Shown here: positions 1 to 9,116 of the stretch, piece after piece
Position numbering within the stretch: the stretch's first letter is position 1
Layout: every line of letters starts with the position of its first letter
DNA from: Sphaeroforma sirkka
Lineage: Eukaryota; Opisthokonta; Ichthyosporea; Ichthyophonida
Length of the DNA stretch: 22,512 nucleotides
NCBI GenBank assembly: GCA_001586965.3
Contig: LUCW03001963.1
Location: forward strand, 1-22,512
Reading direction: 5' to 3'
Translations under genes and position numbers: made by a program
Notes under the pieces: generated by a model
Database searches by the model: none
What the model was told of the DNA's origin: nothing
Seen by the model: the letters and a program-made list of their open reading frames with translations, nothing else

Positions 1-120
1 TGATAAGTCAAATTGAAAGGCTTCACCTTTAGGATCAGTCAACGACCCATAATCAGAAACCTGTTTGTTCTGCGGCGAACATAACAATAATAAATGGACC
101 CCATCTTGATTGAGCGAGGT
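1..120 (-). pseudogene. Element A Dam-like domain, N-terminal part, cut by window edge
   Basis: The - strand encodes WGPFIIVMFA followed, in another frame, by SPQNKQVSDYGSLTDP, matching the same region of element B at 6120-6240. Known phage-type Dam methyltransferases begin with an F-x-L-D-x-x-A-S-x-x-N block, which this resembles. A frameshift splits the block and the Asp position reads Val. The rest, including the NPP motif, lies outside the window. Confidence 0.55.
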
Positions 121-460
121 TAAACCATTTCTTATTAAGCATCCAATCGGTTGCTGATAACTCTTTAACTGTTTTCTGGTAGTCAGGGACAAGTCGAGAG
201 AGGATGTCAGGAAGATGATTATGTATTCCTGGTATGTGTGTAATGTTAAGCGAACTTAACAATAATGTCATGCCAGCGGCTCACCAACTGTGAATATGTT
301 AAAGACTTTTGATCACAGGCGACAGTGAAGTAAATTCCATAAAGGTAGTCTTTAAACTGACTTAGTGCAGTAACTATAGCAAGGAGCTCTTGTTTAACGG
401 TAGGGTAATTCCGTTGACTCTTATTATAACTCTTGCGAAACTTGGTATAGCACTCCACCC
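110..460 (-). pseudogene. Element A RNase H domain, frameshifted
   Basis: Two overlapping frames together give the C-terminal two thirds of a Ty3/gypsy RNase H. The first frame (458-246) has QRNYPTVKQELLAIV, carrying the catalytic Glu of the KELLAIV block, then ACDQKSLTYSQ, the usual DHKxL block with the catalytic Asp but Gln in place of His, then the RWHDII segment. The second frame (271-53) has HIPGIHNHLPDILSRL, the H-x-PG-x-x-N-x-x-D-x-LSR tail with the last catalytic Asp. The frame change lies near 250. The N-terminal strand with the first Asp is not clear. It would have degraded the RNA strand of the RNA:DNA hybrid during reverse transcription. Confidence 0.8.
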
Positions 461-485
461 ACCGTTCGATCTGAAGCGTCGGTTG

Positions 486-1467
486 CTACTTGGAATGGGA
501 TGCCATCCACAGGGTATTGTATGATGGGTGTGCGTCCATTACTTTACTTTTGACTAGCTTAAATGCATCATCACATTCTCTAATCCAGAGCTTTCCCAAA
601 GGTCCTTTGTGCAGCCGTATATGACTGAAAGGCTTTAAGTAATGAGAAAGATGAGGTACCGAATCTGAGAAGAAGTTAACAAACCCGCACACAGAGTTCA
701 TATCTGTTCCAGTAATCGGTGTTGATAAATCCAACAGAAATTGTTTCTTGCCAGGATCAATTTCTACCCCTGCTGCAGATACCTTGTAACCAAGTAAGTG
801 TACAGTATCTTTAGCAAAAGAACACTTGTCCTCGTTAATCTTAAGTTTGGCATGATTTAGTCGCTTTAAGACTTCCTTAACGAGTTCAGCATAATCATGT
901 ACTGTCTTTGTTAAGATAACTATATCATCTAAATATTCTGATACGTTATCCGACAGGTCCGCAAATAGTCCCATCATAACTTGTTGGAAGAAAGAAGGTA
1001 ACATGTGTAAGCCTTCAGGTGCACCTTTAAACTGGTAATTCTTACCTTGTCAAGTAAAGGAAAAGTATTTCCTATGCGGCTCATATTTATGTAATTGATG
1101 AAATGCAGTTTTAAGTCTACCTTGAAAAGATAGTCGCACCTTACATTTTGCGTAGTATCTCGCTTTTATTTGGTAAGGGAAAACTATGTTGCGGAATTAG
1201 TTTGTTGATTAGCGACAGGTCTAGTACTACTCTTGTTTTACTAAACGTTCCATCAGATTTATATTGACCGACCGCTAAGAGAGCTACGTTGACTGGGGTT
1301 GCATCATAATTGATTTCAATTAGACCCTGTTTTACCCAATCTTCAATGTGGGGTTTGACAACGTCCTTGTGTCTCCAACTTACGTAGCTATGTGAAGGAC
1401 ACTTTAACTTAGAGAAGTTGACGTTTGTTAAGTCAAGCTTAACGTACCCGTTAGAGAACTTAAACAT
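486..1467 (-). pseudogene. Element A reverse transcriptase, frameshifted
   Basis: The RT lies in two open segments. The fingers part (1467-1141) has KTRVVLDLSLINKLIPQ and FPLPN, the usual R-x-x-x-D-x-x-x-x-N...PLP start of Ty3/gypsy RT, and ends in a stop. After a short disrupted stretch (about 1140-1005, which in other frames reads KTAFHQLHKYEP and FKGAPEGL), the palm and thumb follow at 1004-486. They contain SEYLDDIVILTKT, the YxDD catalytic box (here YLDD), then HLLGYKVSAAGVEIDPGKK, then the connection segment FVNFFSDSVPHLSHYLKPFS. This is the only copy of the A/B family RT in the window, because B lacks it. Assignment to Ty3/gypsy rests on the PR-RT-RH order and on these motifs. Confidence 0.88.
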
Positions 1468-1478
1468 ACACCAGTCAG

Positions 1479-1995
1479 TTATTGCAATCTTTCTGTTTTG
1501 TATATTAAGTCCATAATTATATCGGTAAAGTGCGGAATCATATCCTTTGCTTCACCTTCCGGAGGTTTAAGTATCTCTAACATGTTATTATCTGACTGAT
1601 CTTTATTTGGGGCTAGCCCATTAGGCAGACCAGTGAGAGTTATACCTAAACTGAGAAGATCAGTCATACCTATAATTAAATCGTATTTCTGAGACATGTC
1701 AGTAACGATTAGGTGAGTCTTTACTTCTCTTCTATCTGACAACATTATTTGTACATAGTCAATGGCTTCTTCGCAAGTAGGTAACTTTGCCATTTCCCAA
1801 GATAAATTAGTTGTTTCGTTATGGATAGCCATATCTGTAGCGTAGGCTAAACGTCGTGAGATAGCAGATACTTCAGCCCCGGATCAAAAGTGCTATAACT
1901 TTTTCTCCATTTACATAAACGGTTTGAAATATACGTTCATCTCCTTTGATATAGATTTTATTGAACTTTTTCTCATAATCTTGCTCTCGTGCACA
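1479..1995 (-). pseudogene. Element A retropepsin-like protease, frameshifted
   Basis: An aspartic protease relic precedes the RT on the - strand. Around 1878-1890 the DNA still reads Asp-Pro-Gly-Ala-Glu at the active-site position (DT/SG-A in most retropepsins), but a one-base deletion breaks the frame just before it. The downstream half is open from 1832 to 1479 and includes KYDLIIGMTDLLSLGI, matching the ILGxDxL block near the end of retropepsins. Element B has the same DPG site in a longer open frame, so Pro at this position looks like a family trait rather than a new mutation. It would process the Gag-Pol polyprotein. Confidence 0.72.
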
Positions 1996-2893
1996 CATAT
2001 GGAACTGTCAGTGCTTAACGGACGTCCGGCATGCCCTTGCAATCATCTTTGTACCAAACGTTAGTGCCCTTGCAAGTAGTACACTCTTTCATATAGTGTC
2101 CAAAGTTTGGCTTGCCTGGTGCACACTTAACAGAGTCGTGTTTACCATTCCACTTGCCATCACGTTTCGTGAGGTTGCAACCACAGCTCTCTCCTTCCTT
2201 TCAACCTTTGGTTCAGTAGAAGCAGAGCCTTTACCACCTCCAGCAGTAGTGCGAGGTTTCTTAGTATTACGCGCAGTGTTATTCTCTGTCGCGGTACGCT
2301 TAGCGGGGTAAAGCTCGAGGTACTAAGTACTCTGGTATATGGGTTGGTATGCTTTTGAACTATCTTCTCAAAGACAGAACAAGGCATAGATCGCAAATCA
2401 CCATAGACAATAATATCATCATTGATCTTTTTTTATTAGCCCCCCAGAGTATAAATATTCGCCAGTATAACTACGACCTCCCATCCGAGTGTTCATATGT
2501 GTCTTATGAGCTAGAGCACCTCGAATAGTAGTATCGTTCGCAAAGGTCTTGCGAGACTCTAGAAGCTCACGGTCACGTGCATCTTCAGAGAAGGCGTTTA
2601 AGTAGTTTTCCATTCCTCTGACTCACAGAAATGAATAAAGGCATTCATCATCTGCTTATCCTTAAGGCTGGCAGACTTCTTAAGTTGGTCAAAGGCTGTC
2701 AGTGTCTCCACTGTACTCTCACTAGTAGATAAATCGACCTCAGCCTTCGCGTTACATAGCTGCTTTATAAAGCTTGGTTCGAAGCGTTCACGAGGCTCAT
2801 GCTAAGTGCTACGGGCTGCTAGTGCCAAGATGGAGTCTATCACCTTTCTCTTGTTTTCGATTAGATAGCGAATGTTTTCCGCTTTCTTATCGT
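1996..2893 (-). pseudogene. Element A gag, 3' part: capsid and nucleocapsid
   Basis: This is the capsid-like and nucleocapsid part of gag, homologous to B 4620-5600. Open pieces include 2613-2419 (FSEDARDRELLESRKTFAND, then GALAHKTHMNTRMGGR) and the start of 2396-2160 (RSMPCSVFEKIVQKHTN). Near 2160-2034 lies a Cys/His-rich stretch: a Cys-Gly-Cys followed by Lys-Cys-Ala-Pro-Gly, then GHYMKEC, TTCKG and DDC. It resembles a retroviral zinc knuckle, but the spacing is not the standard CX2CX4HX4C. The segment starts precisely at the insertion point of B. Frameshifts are present near 2320-2340 and 2410-2460. Confidence 0.75.
2890..2893. repeat. Target site duplication of element B, left copy (TCGT)
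   Basis: TCGT precedes the left LTR of B and is repeated at 9117-9120 directly after the right LTR. Removing B plus one TCGT restores a continuous gag of element A, where the intact site reads ACGA on the - strand. If the terminal A of the LTR is counted as target, the duplication would be 5 bp (ATCGT). The TG...CA ends favour 4 bp. Confidence 0.9.
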
Positions 2894-3490
2894 TGTAGAA
2901 ATACGGCCTCCGGTCAGTCTAAAATATCAAGATCAATTGAGATAATACATTGGTTTTATTTGTATTTTTAAATAATATAATACAAGCTCTTTTTCCAATA
3001 TTTCCAAAGTGTTCTAAATTCACTTTGATGGCTCCAATAGCCTGAGTATTTGGTATGACTCATTTACTTGGACCTATTTGAGACATTAGTAGATGTAGGA
3101 TATTATAAACTAAATTTTATAATCTCTGAACTACTACTTATAGATTTTGGTCCTGTCGCCAATCTCCAAAATCCAGTAAGTCTTTTTTTTTTTTTTTAAC
3201 TTTTCTTCAAATGGAACTTTATTTATCTCAGCTAATGTATTAACGTGACTTACGCTATTATGTCTATCTACAAATTAGCCATGTGGTCATGAACACTTAG
3301 TACTTCTAGTGAAAATTATTCAATAAAGAACAGCTAGAGGTACGCCCTGTGTGATCGAGGATATTTAGGCTCTTAACAAGGGGCAGTCCCGATCATTCTT
3401 ACACAAGCTACCACTGCTGAATCCTAACTGACTAAATTGTATTTTAGTTTAATATAGTTTGAAACCTAGTAATTTCCATCGAAGTTTACA
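2894..3490 (+). repeat. Element B 5' LTR
   Basis: A 597-bp LTR starting TGTAGAAATACGG and ending GAAGTTTACA, nearly identical to 8522-9116 and recognisable in inverted orientation at 10341-10936. It holds a TATAAA at 3104-3109 and an AATAAA at 3322-3327, which could serve as core promoter and poly(A) signal. That order and spacing is typical of LTRs but is only suggestive here. A run of T (about 3182-3199) is longer than in the other LTR. Confidence 0.94.
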
Positions 3491-3570
3491 TATTTTTTCA
3501 GTTATTTAGTAGTTACAGTAGTGTACTGCTTCTAGAATGTCAAACATCGATTTACTATTCAGCAAATACT
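3491..3570 (+). other. Element B leader between LTR and gag
   Basis: The leader starts TATTTTTTCAGTTATTTAG and has no TGG directly after the LTR, so no ordinary tRNA primer-binding site is visible. It is about 100 bp shorter than the matching leader of element A (10155-10340). The first ~50 bp match A, then the sequences part after about 3540. Confidence 0.6.
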
Positions 3571-5600
3571 ATGGCTTAGGGTACTTCTAAAGGCAGGGGG
3601 AGCCGCTAGCTCTAAGCCTGCTAAGCCTGCCGAGGTTCCTGAGGTCCCTGTGGAAACACCTAGCCTGTCTGGAGTTGAGCCTGCCGAGGAAACTGTTGGG
3701 GAAGCCAATTCTGAGGTTGATACAGAGGATTATTCTGAGGATGACTCGTTGGATCCTAAAGCCTTGGAAGAAGAGATATCTACTACCGCAGAAAGGCTCG
3801 CCAGCGTCCGTATATCACCTAGGAGTGAAGCTCAGGACCCCAGCTTGCCCCCTGACCACGTGCCGTCAAATATTGGGGATAAACGTCGAAAGTCTGGAAA
3901 ATTCGTGGATACGAATGTCGGGGACATTATAACTTCACATCTAAAGGACACTCCAGCACAAATCCGGAGTGAAAAGGAAGTATTGGACCTGTCCGAAAAT
4001 TTCGGTTTCGCCATCGATGGAGAAGCCATTCCATTCAGCTCAAATCTTGGGGCCGAAGCTGAGGACGCCATAACTCGACAACGAGTGGTTGGAACCTCTC
4101 AATCTCGACGCCAATTGAACCGCACTGAAGCGCTCTTGAAGGAGCCAGCGGCAGCAGCAGTTGTGGACCCCTCTATCGTGTCCCACCTGGCTGATATTCT
4201 TCCAATACCGAAGAAGAAGAAAAATTCGGGCCCGGTTTCGAACCCGAGACCTACTGGTTTACCAGCCAGTATGTTTACCACTAAGCCAGTTACCACTGGC
4301 GAGAGAGAGAAAATATTTCAAAATTTAATCTCTATAGCTCTGATGCTACCATTGACCATCCTCTTGACAAACCTAACCCTGTCAGAGGATATGATCGTAT
4401 GGAACTCGATGAGGCTTACCATCCTCGTAATATCGACCCTCATTTGCCAACTAACCCTGGTAATCACGATTTTGGCAATCGCTACACCAGTACTTCGTTA
4501 GAGAGTTCCCGCTCTAATCCTGAGGATGAGGAAGTGAGAACCAGACATACTCGTCTCAGGCTATTACGCTCTGGTATGCAAGTCTTTGAGGACCGTCTAT
4601 TGAATGACTCTGACCTCGACGATAGGAAAGCGGATAACATTCGCTATCTAATCGATAACAAGAGAAAGGAAATAGACACCATCTTGGCACTAGCAGCCCG
4701 TAGCACTGAGCATGAGCCTCGTGAACCTTAGAACCAAGCGTTATAAAGCAGCTAGGTAACGCGCAAGCTGAGGTCGATTTCTCTACTAATGAGAGTACAG
4801 TGGAGACACTGAAGGCCTTCGACCAACTTAAGGAGTCTGCCAGCCTTAAAGATAAGCAGATGATGAATGCCTTTATTCATTTCTGTGAGCCAGGTGAATG
4901 GCGAACTATCTTGAAAAGGCTCATGAGCCCAACTGGAAAGCCCTACCCTGGCACCAGTTGCGTGATAATATACTTAACACCTTTTTTTGAAGATGCACGT
5001 GACCGTGAACTTCTAGAGTCTCGCAAGTTCTTTTCGAACGATACCACTATTCGAGGTGCTCTAGCTCATATGACATATATGGATACTCGGATGGGTGGTC
5101 GTACCTATACTGGCGAATATTTATTAATTTGTCAGATGATGGAGACTCTGGGAGCTAACCTCTTTAAGAAAGTCAATGATGACATCATCGCCTATGGTGA
5201 TTTGCGATCTATGCCTTGGTCTGTCTTTGAGAAGATAGTTCACAAGCATACCAATTCCTCTACTAGAGTACTTAGTACCACGAGCTACACCCAGCCCACT
5301 AAGCGAAACGCAGTAGAGACTAATACTGCGCGTAGTACTAAGAAACCTCGCACTACTACTGGAGGGGTACTGGCTCTACTTTTACCGAACCGAAAGGTGA
5401 TAAGAAGGTGAGAGCGCCTTGCAAGAAGTGCGGTTACAACCTCACAAAAAAACGTAATGGCAAGTGGAATGGTAGAGACACGACCATGTTAAGTGTGCAC
5501 CAGGCAAGCCAGATTTTGGACACTATATGAAAGAGTGTGCTACTTTGCAAGGGTACTAACGGTTGGCACAAAGAGGATTGCAAGGACTTACCGGACGTCC
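3571..5600 (+). pseudogene. Element B gag (matrix-like, capsid, nucleocapsid), frameshifted
   Basis: The start corresponds to the ATG of element A's gag, but the third codon is TAG and an extra G in the run near 3595-3600 shifts the frame. An acidic, Ser/Pro/Glu-rich N-terminal region is open at 3650 to about 4290. The frame then changes; the segment with NLYSSDATIDHPLDKPNP and MELDEAYHPRN is open to a stop at 4729. A one-base loss there shifts into the capsid-like part (4800-5411: DQLKESASLKDKQMMNAF, DARDRELLESRK, GALAHMTYMDTRMGGR, RSMPWSVFEKIV). A Cys-rich nucleocapsid relic follows at 5412-5600 (CKKCGYN, then HYMKEC in another frame). A conserved open frame across both copies supports a real Gag, which would form the particle shell. 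Confidence 0.82.
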
Positions 5601-5623
5601 AAGTCAAGCACTGACAGTACCAT

Positions 5624-6130
5624 ATGTGTGCACTAGAGCAAGATTATGAGAAAATGTTCAATAAAATCCATACCAAAGGAGATGAACGTATCTTTCAAGC
5701 AGTTTTCGTAAATGGAGAAAAAGTTATGGCACTATTTGATCCAGGGGCTGAAGTCTCTGCTATCTCACGCCAAGTAGCCTACGCTACAGATATGGCTGTC
5801 CATAACGAAACAACTGATTTAATCTTGGGAAATGGCAAAGTTACTACTTGCGAACAAGCCATTGACTATGCACACATAATGCTGTCAGATAGAAGAGAAG
5901 TGAAGACTCACCTAATCGTTACTGACATGTCTCAGAAATACGATTTAATTATAGGTATGACTGATCTTATGACATTATTGTTAAGTTCGCTTAACATTAC
6001 ACACATACCAGGAATACATAATCATCTTCCTGACATCCTCTCTCGACTTGTCCCTGACTACCAGAAAACAGTTAAAGAGTTATCAGCAACCGATTGGATG
6101 CTTAATAAGAAATGGTTTAACCTCGCTCAA
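5624..6130 (+). pseudogene. Element B protease fused to RNase H tail by deletion of RT
   Basis: One open frame begins with a retropepsin-like protease: VMALFDPGAEVSAIS holds the active-site Asp in a DPG rather than DTG/DSG context, and KYDLIIGMTDL is the later ILGxDxL-type block. At 5968/5969 it jumps directly to MTLLLSSLNITHIPGIHN and HLPDILSRL, the last strand of RNase H. Compared with element A, the stretch equivalent to A 272-1655 (about 1384 bp, the whole RT and most of RNase H) is absent. The frame stays open over the join and continues to the WGPFIIVMF start of the Dam-like domain. No clear microhomology is seen at the junction. Confidence 0.88.
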
Positions 6131-6536
6131 TCAAGATGGGGTCCATTTATTATTGTTATGTTCGCCGCAGAACAAACAGGTTTCTGATTATGGGTCGTTG
6201 ACTGATCCTAAAGGTGAAGCCTTTCAATTTGACTTATCAAAGCATAATGCGTGGGCTAACCCACCTTCGCAACTTATCGCACAGTTGTTAAATTATGCTA
6301 ATATTACTAAATCTACCATTACGCTGTGTTGTCCCTTACGTAACTCCGACCCATGGATACGTGATTTAATTAATATGATTCAAGACGAACCTATTTATGT
6401 CGACCGTGAAACCGACACGTTCTTGTATCAGGGATCCTATTCTATTAAGAAGACACCTTGGAAACACACCATTGTTTGTCGCATCGGTCCTGCAGGTACC
6501 ACTCAAGTGGAAACCCTCAACCGAATTCTTAGCTAA
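6120..6536 (+). pseudogene. Element B Dam-like (DNA adenine methyltransferase-like) domain
   Basis: After a frame change near 6150 the open frame reads SPQNKQVSDYGSLTDP, then FDLSKHNAWANPPSQLIAQL, then KSTITLCCPLRNSDPWIRDL. This follows the layout of phage-type Dam N6-adenine methyltransferases (Pfam Dam family): F-x-x-D-x-x-A-S-x-x-N, later W-x-NPP, then a hydrophobic strand ending in P, then W. The same kind of domain is known after RNase H in DIRS-like retrotransposons. Here the Asp is replaced (VMF) and the residue after NPP is Ser, not the usual aromatic, so methyl transfer is doubtful. The end, KKTPWKHTIVCRIGP, is shared with fragment D (17720-18240). Confidence 0.65.
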
Positions 6537-6649
6537 ACTAGAGGAGTCTAAAGAGTTTGAACAAAAGCCCAAGACTCGTACAACACATGCACCCAACAAG
6601 ATTGCAGTCGAGGTAATGCCGATTGAAACGGCATTAGATCGTAAAAAAC

Positions 6650-7640
6650 ATGGAACTAGCTAAGGCCATGGATCAAATACTCAAAACTCTAAGAGAACCT
6701 GAAGCTCGCACTCAACTACTTAAAGCGCTGCTCAAAGAACAGCCAGGAGTTGCGAAACAACTGAAGAAGATACTTCAACAATCTAATGTTGTCAATTATG
6801 TATCTCCGGAGTCTACCCCTTCTGATACTGAGGTTGCCCTTTCCAACAGGACTATGGTTCATCCAGCCAGCGTTACGCAGAATCTGACTGACTTAGAGGA
6901 GCTCGAAAGTAGAGTTAAAATTATACACAATTTAACGCATCGAGCATATGAGCATACTTATAAAATGGCTATTCGTGCAGGGCTTGATCACCCGGCGCTG
7001 AAAGAAACCATACGTGAAGTATACCGACGCTGTACTGATTGTGAAAAGAACCAGATCAAGCGATACGGTTGGGCACCCCTAAAAAAGTGTGACAGAAGAC
7101 CAACCGATGCGCCGAGTCATAGTCGATTTGGTTAAACTCCCGCGATCTAAGCATACTGGCGATGTATATATCTGTCATTTCTTATGTGTGGCTTCGGGCT
7201 ATAACTTGCTTTATGCAATACCGAACAAACGTCCACAAACAGTGGCAGAATTATGCTATCACGTCTTTAATGACTTCGGTTCCCCTGAGTACTATGTTCT
7301 GATAACGGTAGTGAGTTTTGTACCGACGTAATGGAGGCACTTATACTCGTATCAGGCATGACCCATAGGCGTGGTGTTCCTTACAAACCTCAAACGCAGG
7401 GTGCAAATGAGACACGTCATAGAGAACTTAAGAAACTCTTGCGTACCGCACTAGACGACGTTGAGGATATGTGGCCTTATCATTTGAAATGGGTTCAGAC
7501 TCAAATGAATAACTGCATGAATCCTCAAACTGGAACACTCCCGTTTCACTATTTCTTTGGCCGCTATAGTGAATTACAAGCAACGTTTGACAAAACTGCG
7601 CCCGAGAAACACGCTACCCCGTGGCTACAAAAGATCGAGC
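6650..7640 (+). pseudogene. Element B integrase: HHCC zinc-binding and DDE core, frameshifted
   Basis: The N-terminal part (6650-7135) ends with an HHCC domain: HNLTHRAYEHTYKM, then after about 28 residues RRCTDCEKN. The core starts in another frame at about 7090 with RRVIVDLVKLPRSK (first catalytic Asp) and YICHFLCVASGYNLLYA. A frameshift near 7300 precedes SDNGSEFCTDVMEAL (second Asp), and GANETRHRELKKLL supplies the catalytic Glu. All three acidic residues are therefore still encoded, but in different frames. It would join the cDNA ends to the host chromosome. The long Lys/Gln-rich stretch before the zinc domain (MELAKAMDQILKTL and following) has no counterpart that I recognise. Confidence 0.88.
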
Positions 7641-8394
7641 ATATGCAGAACGTTGTTTACCCCTGTTTACTCGAGCACAAAAAAATCGCGTCCTACTTAA
7701 AGCGTATGACCGATGGAATAACACTAAGAACATTGTTCAGTTCAAAGTCGGCGATTACGTTAACATTATAAATCGAAACGCCAACGTTACCGAACTCTCT
7801 TCTAAGACGATAGGACCTTTTCTTATTTCCTACCATGATGAGAAGAGTGATACTTACGAAGTGAATAACATTGATGGTACTAGCGCAACCAATCTAGGCA
7901 CTCACCGTATCCCTACCTCCGAACTCTCATTCGCTCGCTCATTTGATTCTGATGTACCAGTTATGGAGTCACAAGTCAAAGATATAATTGACAAAACATC
8001 CGAAGACGGTTACACTTACTATAAGACCCGTTTCATGGATGGGAAAGTAGCTTGGCTAACCTCCGATGCATTTCGTGAATCTCGCGACTTTCTTCGTATC
8101 TTTAATAAGAACTGGAATGAGCGTTTACATAAGAACACACGAGATAAACGAAAAGGGTTTCCTCAGGTGACTACAAACCCTGACGGATCTGAAATTCCCT
8201 ATTTGCCACCTACTTCCTACGTGACTAAACTTTCTGATCTGCTTACCAACAGTGCAGAAAATTGTTCAAACTTACTTACTAATGAAGAACAGCCTTTGGC
8301 TATTACCTTACCAAATTATAAACGTAAGGCGCCTACATCGGAAATGGTTACTGGACCAAATACTAAACGACATAGAGTACAACATGAGTCTTGA
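7621..8394 (+). CDS. Element B integrase C-terminus with GPY/F-like and chromodomain-like modules
   Basis: A long open frame continuing the integrase after a frameshift near 7600-7660. KAYDRWNNTKNIVQFKVGDY and TIGPFLISYHDEKSDTYEV match the SH3-like GPY/F module of Ty3/gypsy integrases (GD-x-V ... GPF). About 60 residues further, SQVKDIIDKTSEDGYTYYKT followed by RFMDGKVAWL and SRDFLRIFNKNW fits the chromodomain pattern (V-x-x-I-x-D ... Y-x-x-x-W/F ... F). This is how chromoviruses are thought to direct integration to marked chromatin. The tail is basic (NYKRKAPTSE, NTKRHRVQHES) and may be a nuclear signal. It is open as it stands but is disconnected from the core by frameshifts, so it is best read as the surviving end of pol. 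Confidence 0.75.
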   Translation: MATKDRAYAERCLPLFTRAQKNRVLLKAYDRWNNTKNIVQFKVGDYVNIINRNANVTELSSKTIGPFLISYHDEKSDTYEVNNIDGTSATNLGTHRIPTSELSFARSFDSDVPVMESQVKDIIDKTSEDGYTYYKTRFMDGKVAWLTSDAFRESRDFLRIFNKNWNERLHKNTRDKRKGFPQVTTNPDGSEIPYLPPTSYVTKLSDLLTNSAENCSNLLTNEEQPLAITLPNYKRKAPTSEMVTGPNTKRHRVQHES

Positions 8395-8521
8395 ACTCGT
8401 ACATATAGGCACATACTTACTCGACAAGTCATGACCGAAACCGTTTTTACTTTGGTTTTCGCTTTACCAACTAGATCGTATCTTAACGTACGTTCGTAGT
8501 TCTAAAAGCTACTGGGGGCTA
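8395..8521 (+). other. Element B 3' untranslated part with purine-tract-like site
   Basis: Non-coding stretch between the pol stop and the right LTR. It contains AAAAGCTACTGGGGGCTA directly before the LTR start; the G-rich part is a possible polypurine tract for plus-strand priming, though it is interrupted by pyrimidines. Confidence 0.5.
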
Positions 8522-9116
8522 TGTAGAAATACGGCCTCCGGTCAGTCTAGAATATCAAGATCAATTGAGATAATACATTGGTTTTTATTCGTATTTTAAA
8601 TAATTTAGTACAAGCTCTTTTTCCAATATTTCCAAAGTGTTCTAAATTCACTTTGATGGCTCCAATAGCCTGAGTATTTGGTATGACTCATCTACTTGGA
8701 CCTATTTGAGACATTAGTAGATGTAGGATATTATAAACTAAATTTTATAGTCTCCGAACTACTACTTATAGATTTTGGTCCTCCCGCCAATCTCCAAAAT
8801 CCAATAAGTCTTTTTCTTTTTTTAACTTTTCTTCAGATGGAACTTTATTTATATCAGCTAATGTATTAACGTGACTTACGTTATTATGTCTATTTACAAA
8901 TTAGGCAAGTGGTCATGAACACTTAGTACTTCTAGTGAAAATTATTCAATAAAGAACAGCTAGAGGTACGCCCTGTGTGATCGAGGATATTTAGGCTCTT
9001 AACAAGAGGCAGTCCCGATCATTCTTACACAAGCTACCACTGCTAAATCCTAACTGACTAAATTGTATTTTAGTTTATTATAGTTTGAAACCTAGTAATT
9101 TCCATCGAAGTTTACA
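8522..9116 (+). repeat. Element B 3' LTR
   Basis: A 595-bp direct copy of 2894-3490, with TG...CA ends. By eye it differs at about 20 positions plus a few short indels and a shorter T run. It is followed by the TCGT target duplication. Confidence 0.94.

Larger units (their letters stand above)
1..2893 (-). mobile_element. Element A, middle segment (gag 3' part to Dam-like domain)
   Basis: This is a Ty3/gypsy-type LTR retrotransposon on the - strand. Read from 2893 down to 1, it runs gag/capsid, zinc knuckle, protease, reverse transcriptase, RNase H and the start of a Dam-like domain, where the window ends. It continues exactly from the gag segment at 9117-10154, from which it is separated by element B. 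The sequence on either side of B joins into one gag homologous to B's own gag, with a single 4-bp overlap. The copy is broken by many frameshifts and stops. Its integrase and 3' LTR must lie left of the window. Confidence 0.9.
2894..9116 (+). mobile_element. Element B: complete-ended, internally deleted Ty3/gypsy-type retrotransposon
   Basis: A 6223-bp element with two direct LTRs (2894-3490 and 8522-9116), TG...CA ends and a 4-bp target duplication. Inside are a leader, gag, protease, an RNase H tail, a Dam-like domain, integrase and a chromodomain-like C-terminus. The reverse transcriptase and most of RNase H are missing (junction 5968/5969). It is nested in element A, to which it is closely related. 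The two LTRs differ by about 20 substitutions by eye, roughly 3-4 %, so it is not a very recent insertion. Frameshifts in gag, Dam and integrase mean it cannot have moved by its own proteins in this form. Confidence 0.93.

Noticed and set aside
2096-2311. 71-codon + strand open frame
   Set aside because: Antisense to the nucleocapsid region of element A, which has homology support on the - strand.
4330-4501. Hydrophobic C-terminal end of the 3650-4501 frame, which looks like a membrane segment
   Set aside because: It is out-of-frame translation of gag; the neighbouring frame (DHPLDKPNP, DEAYHPRN) is the one shared with element A.
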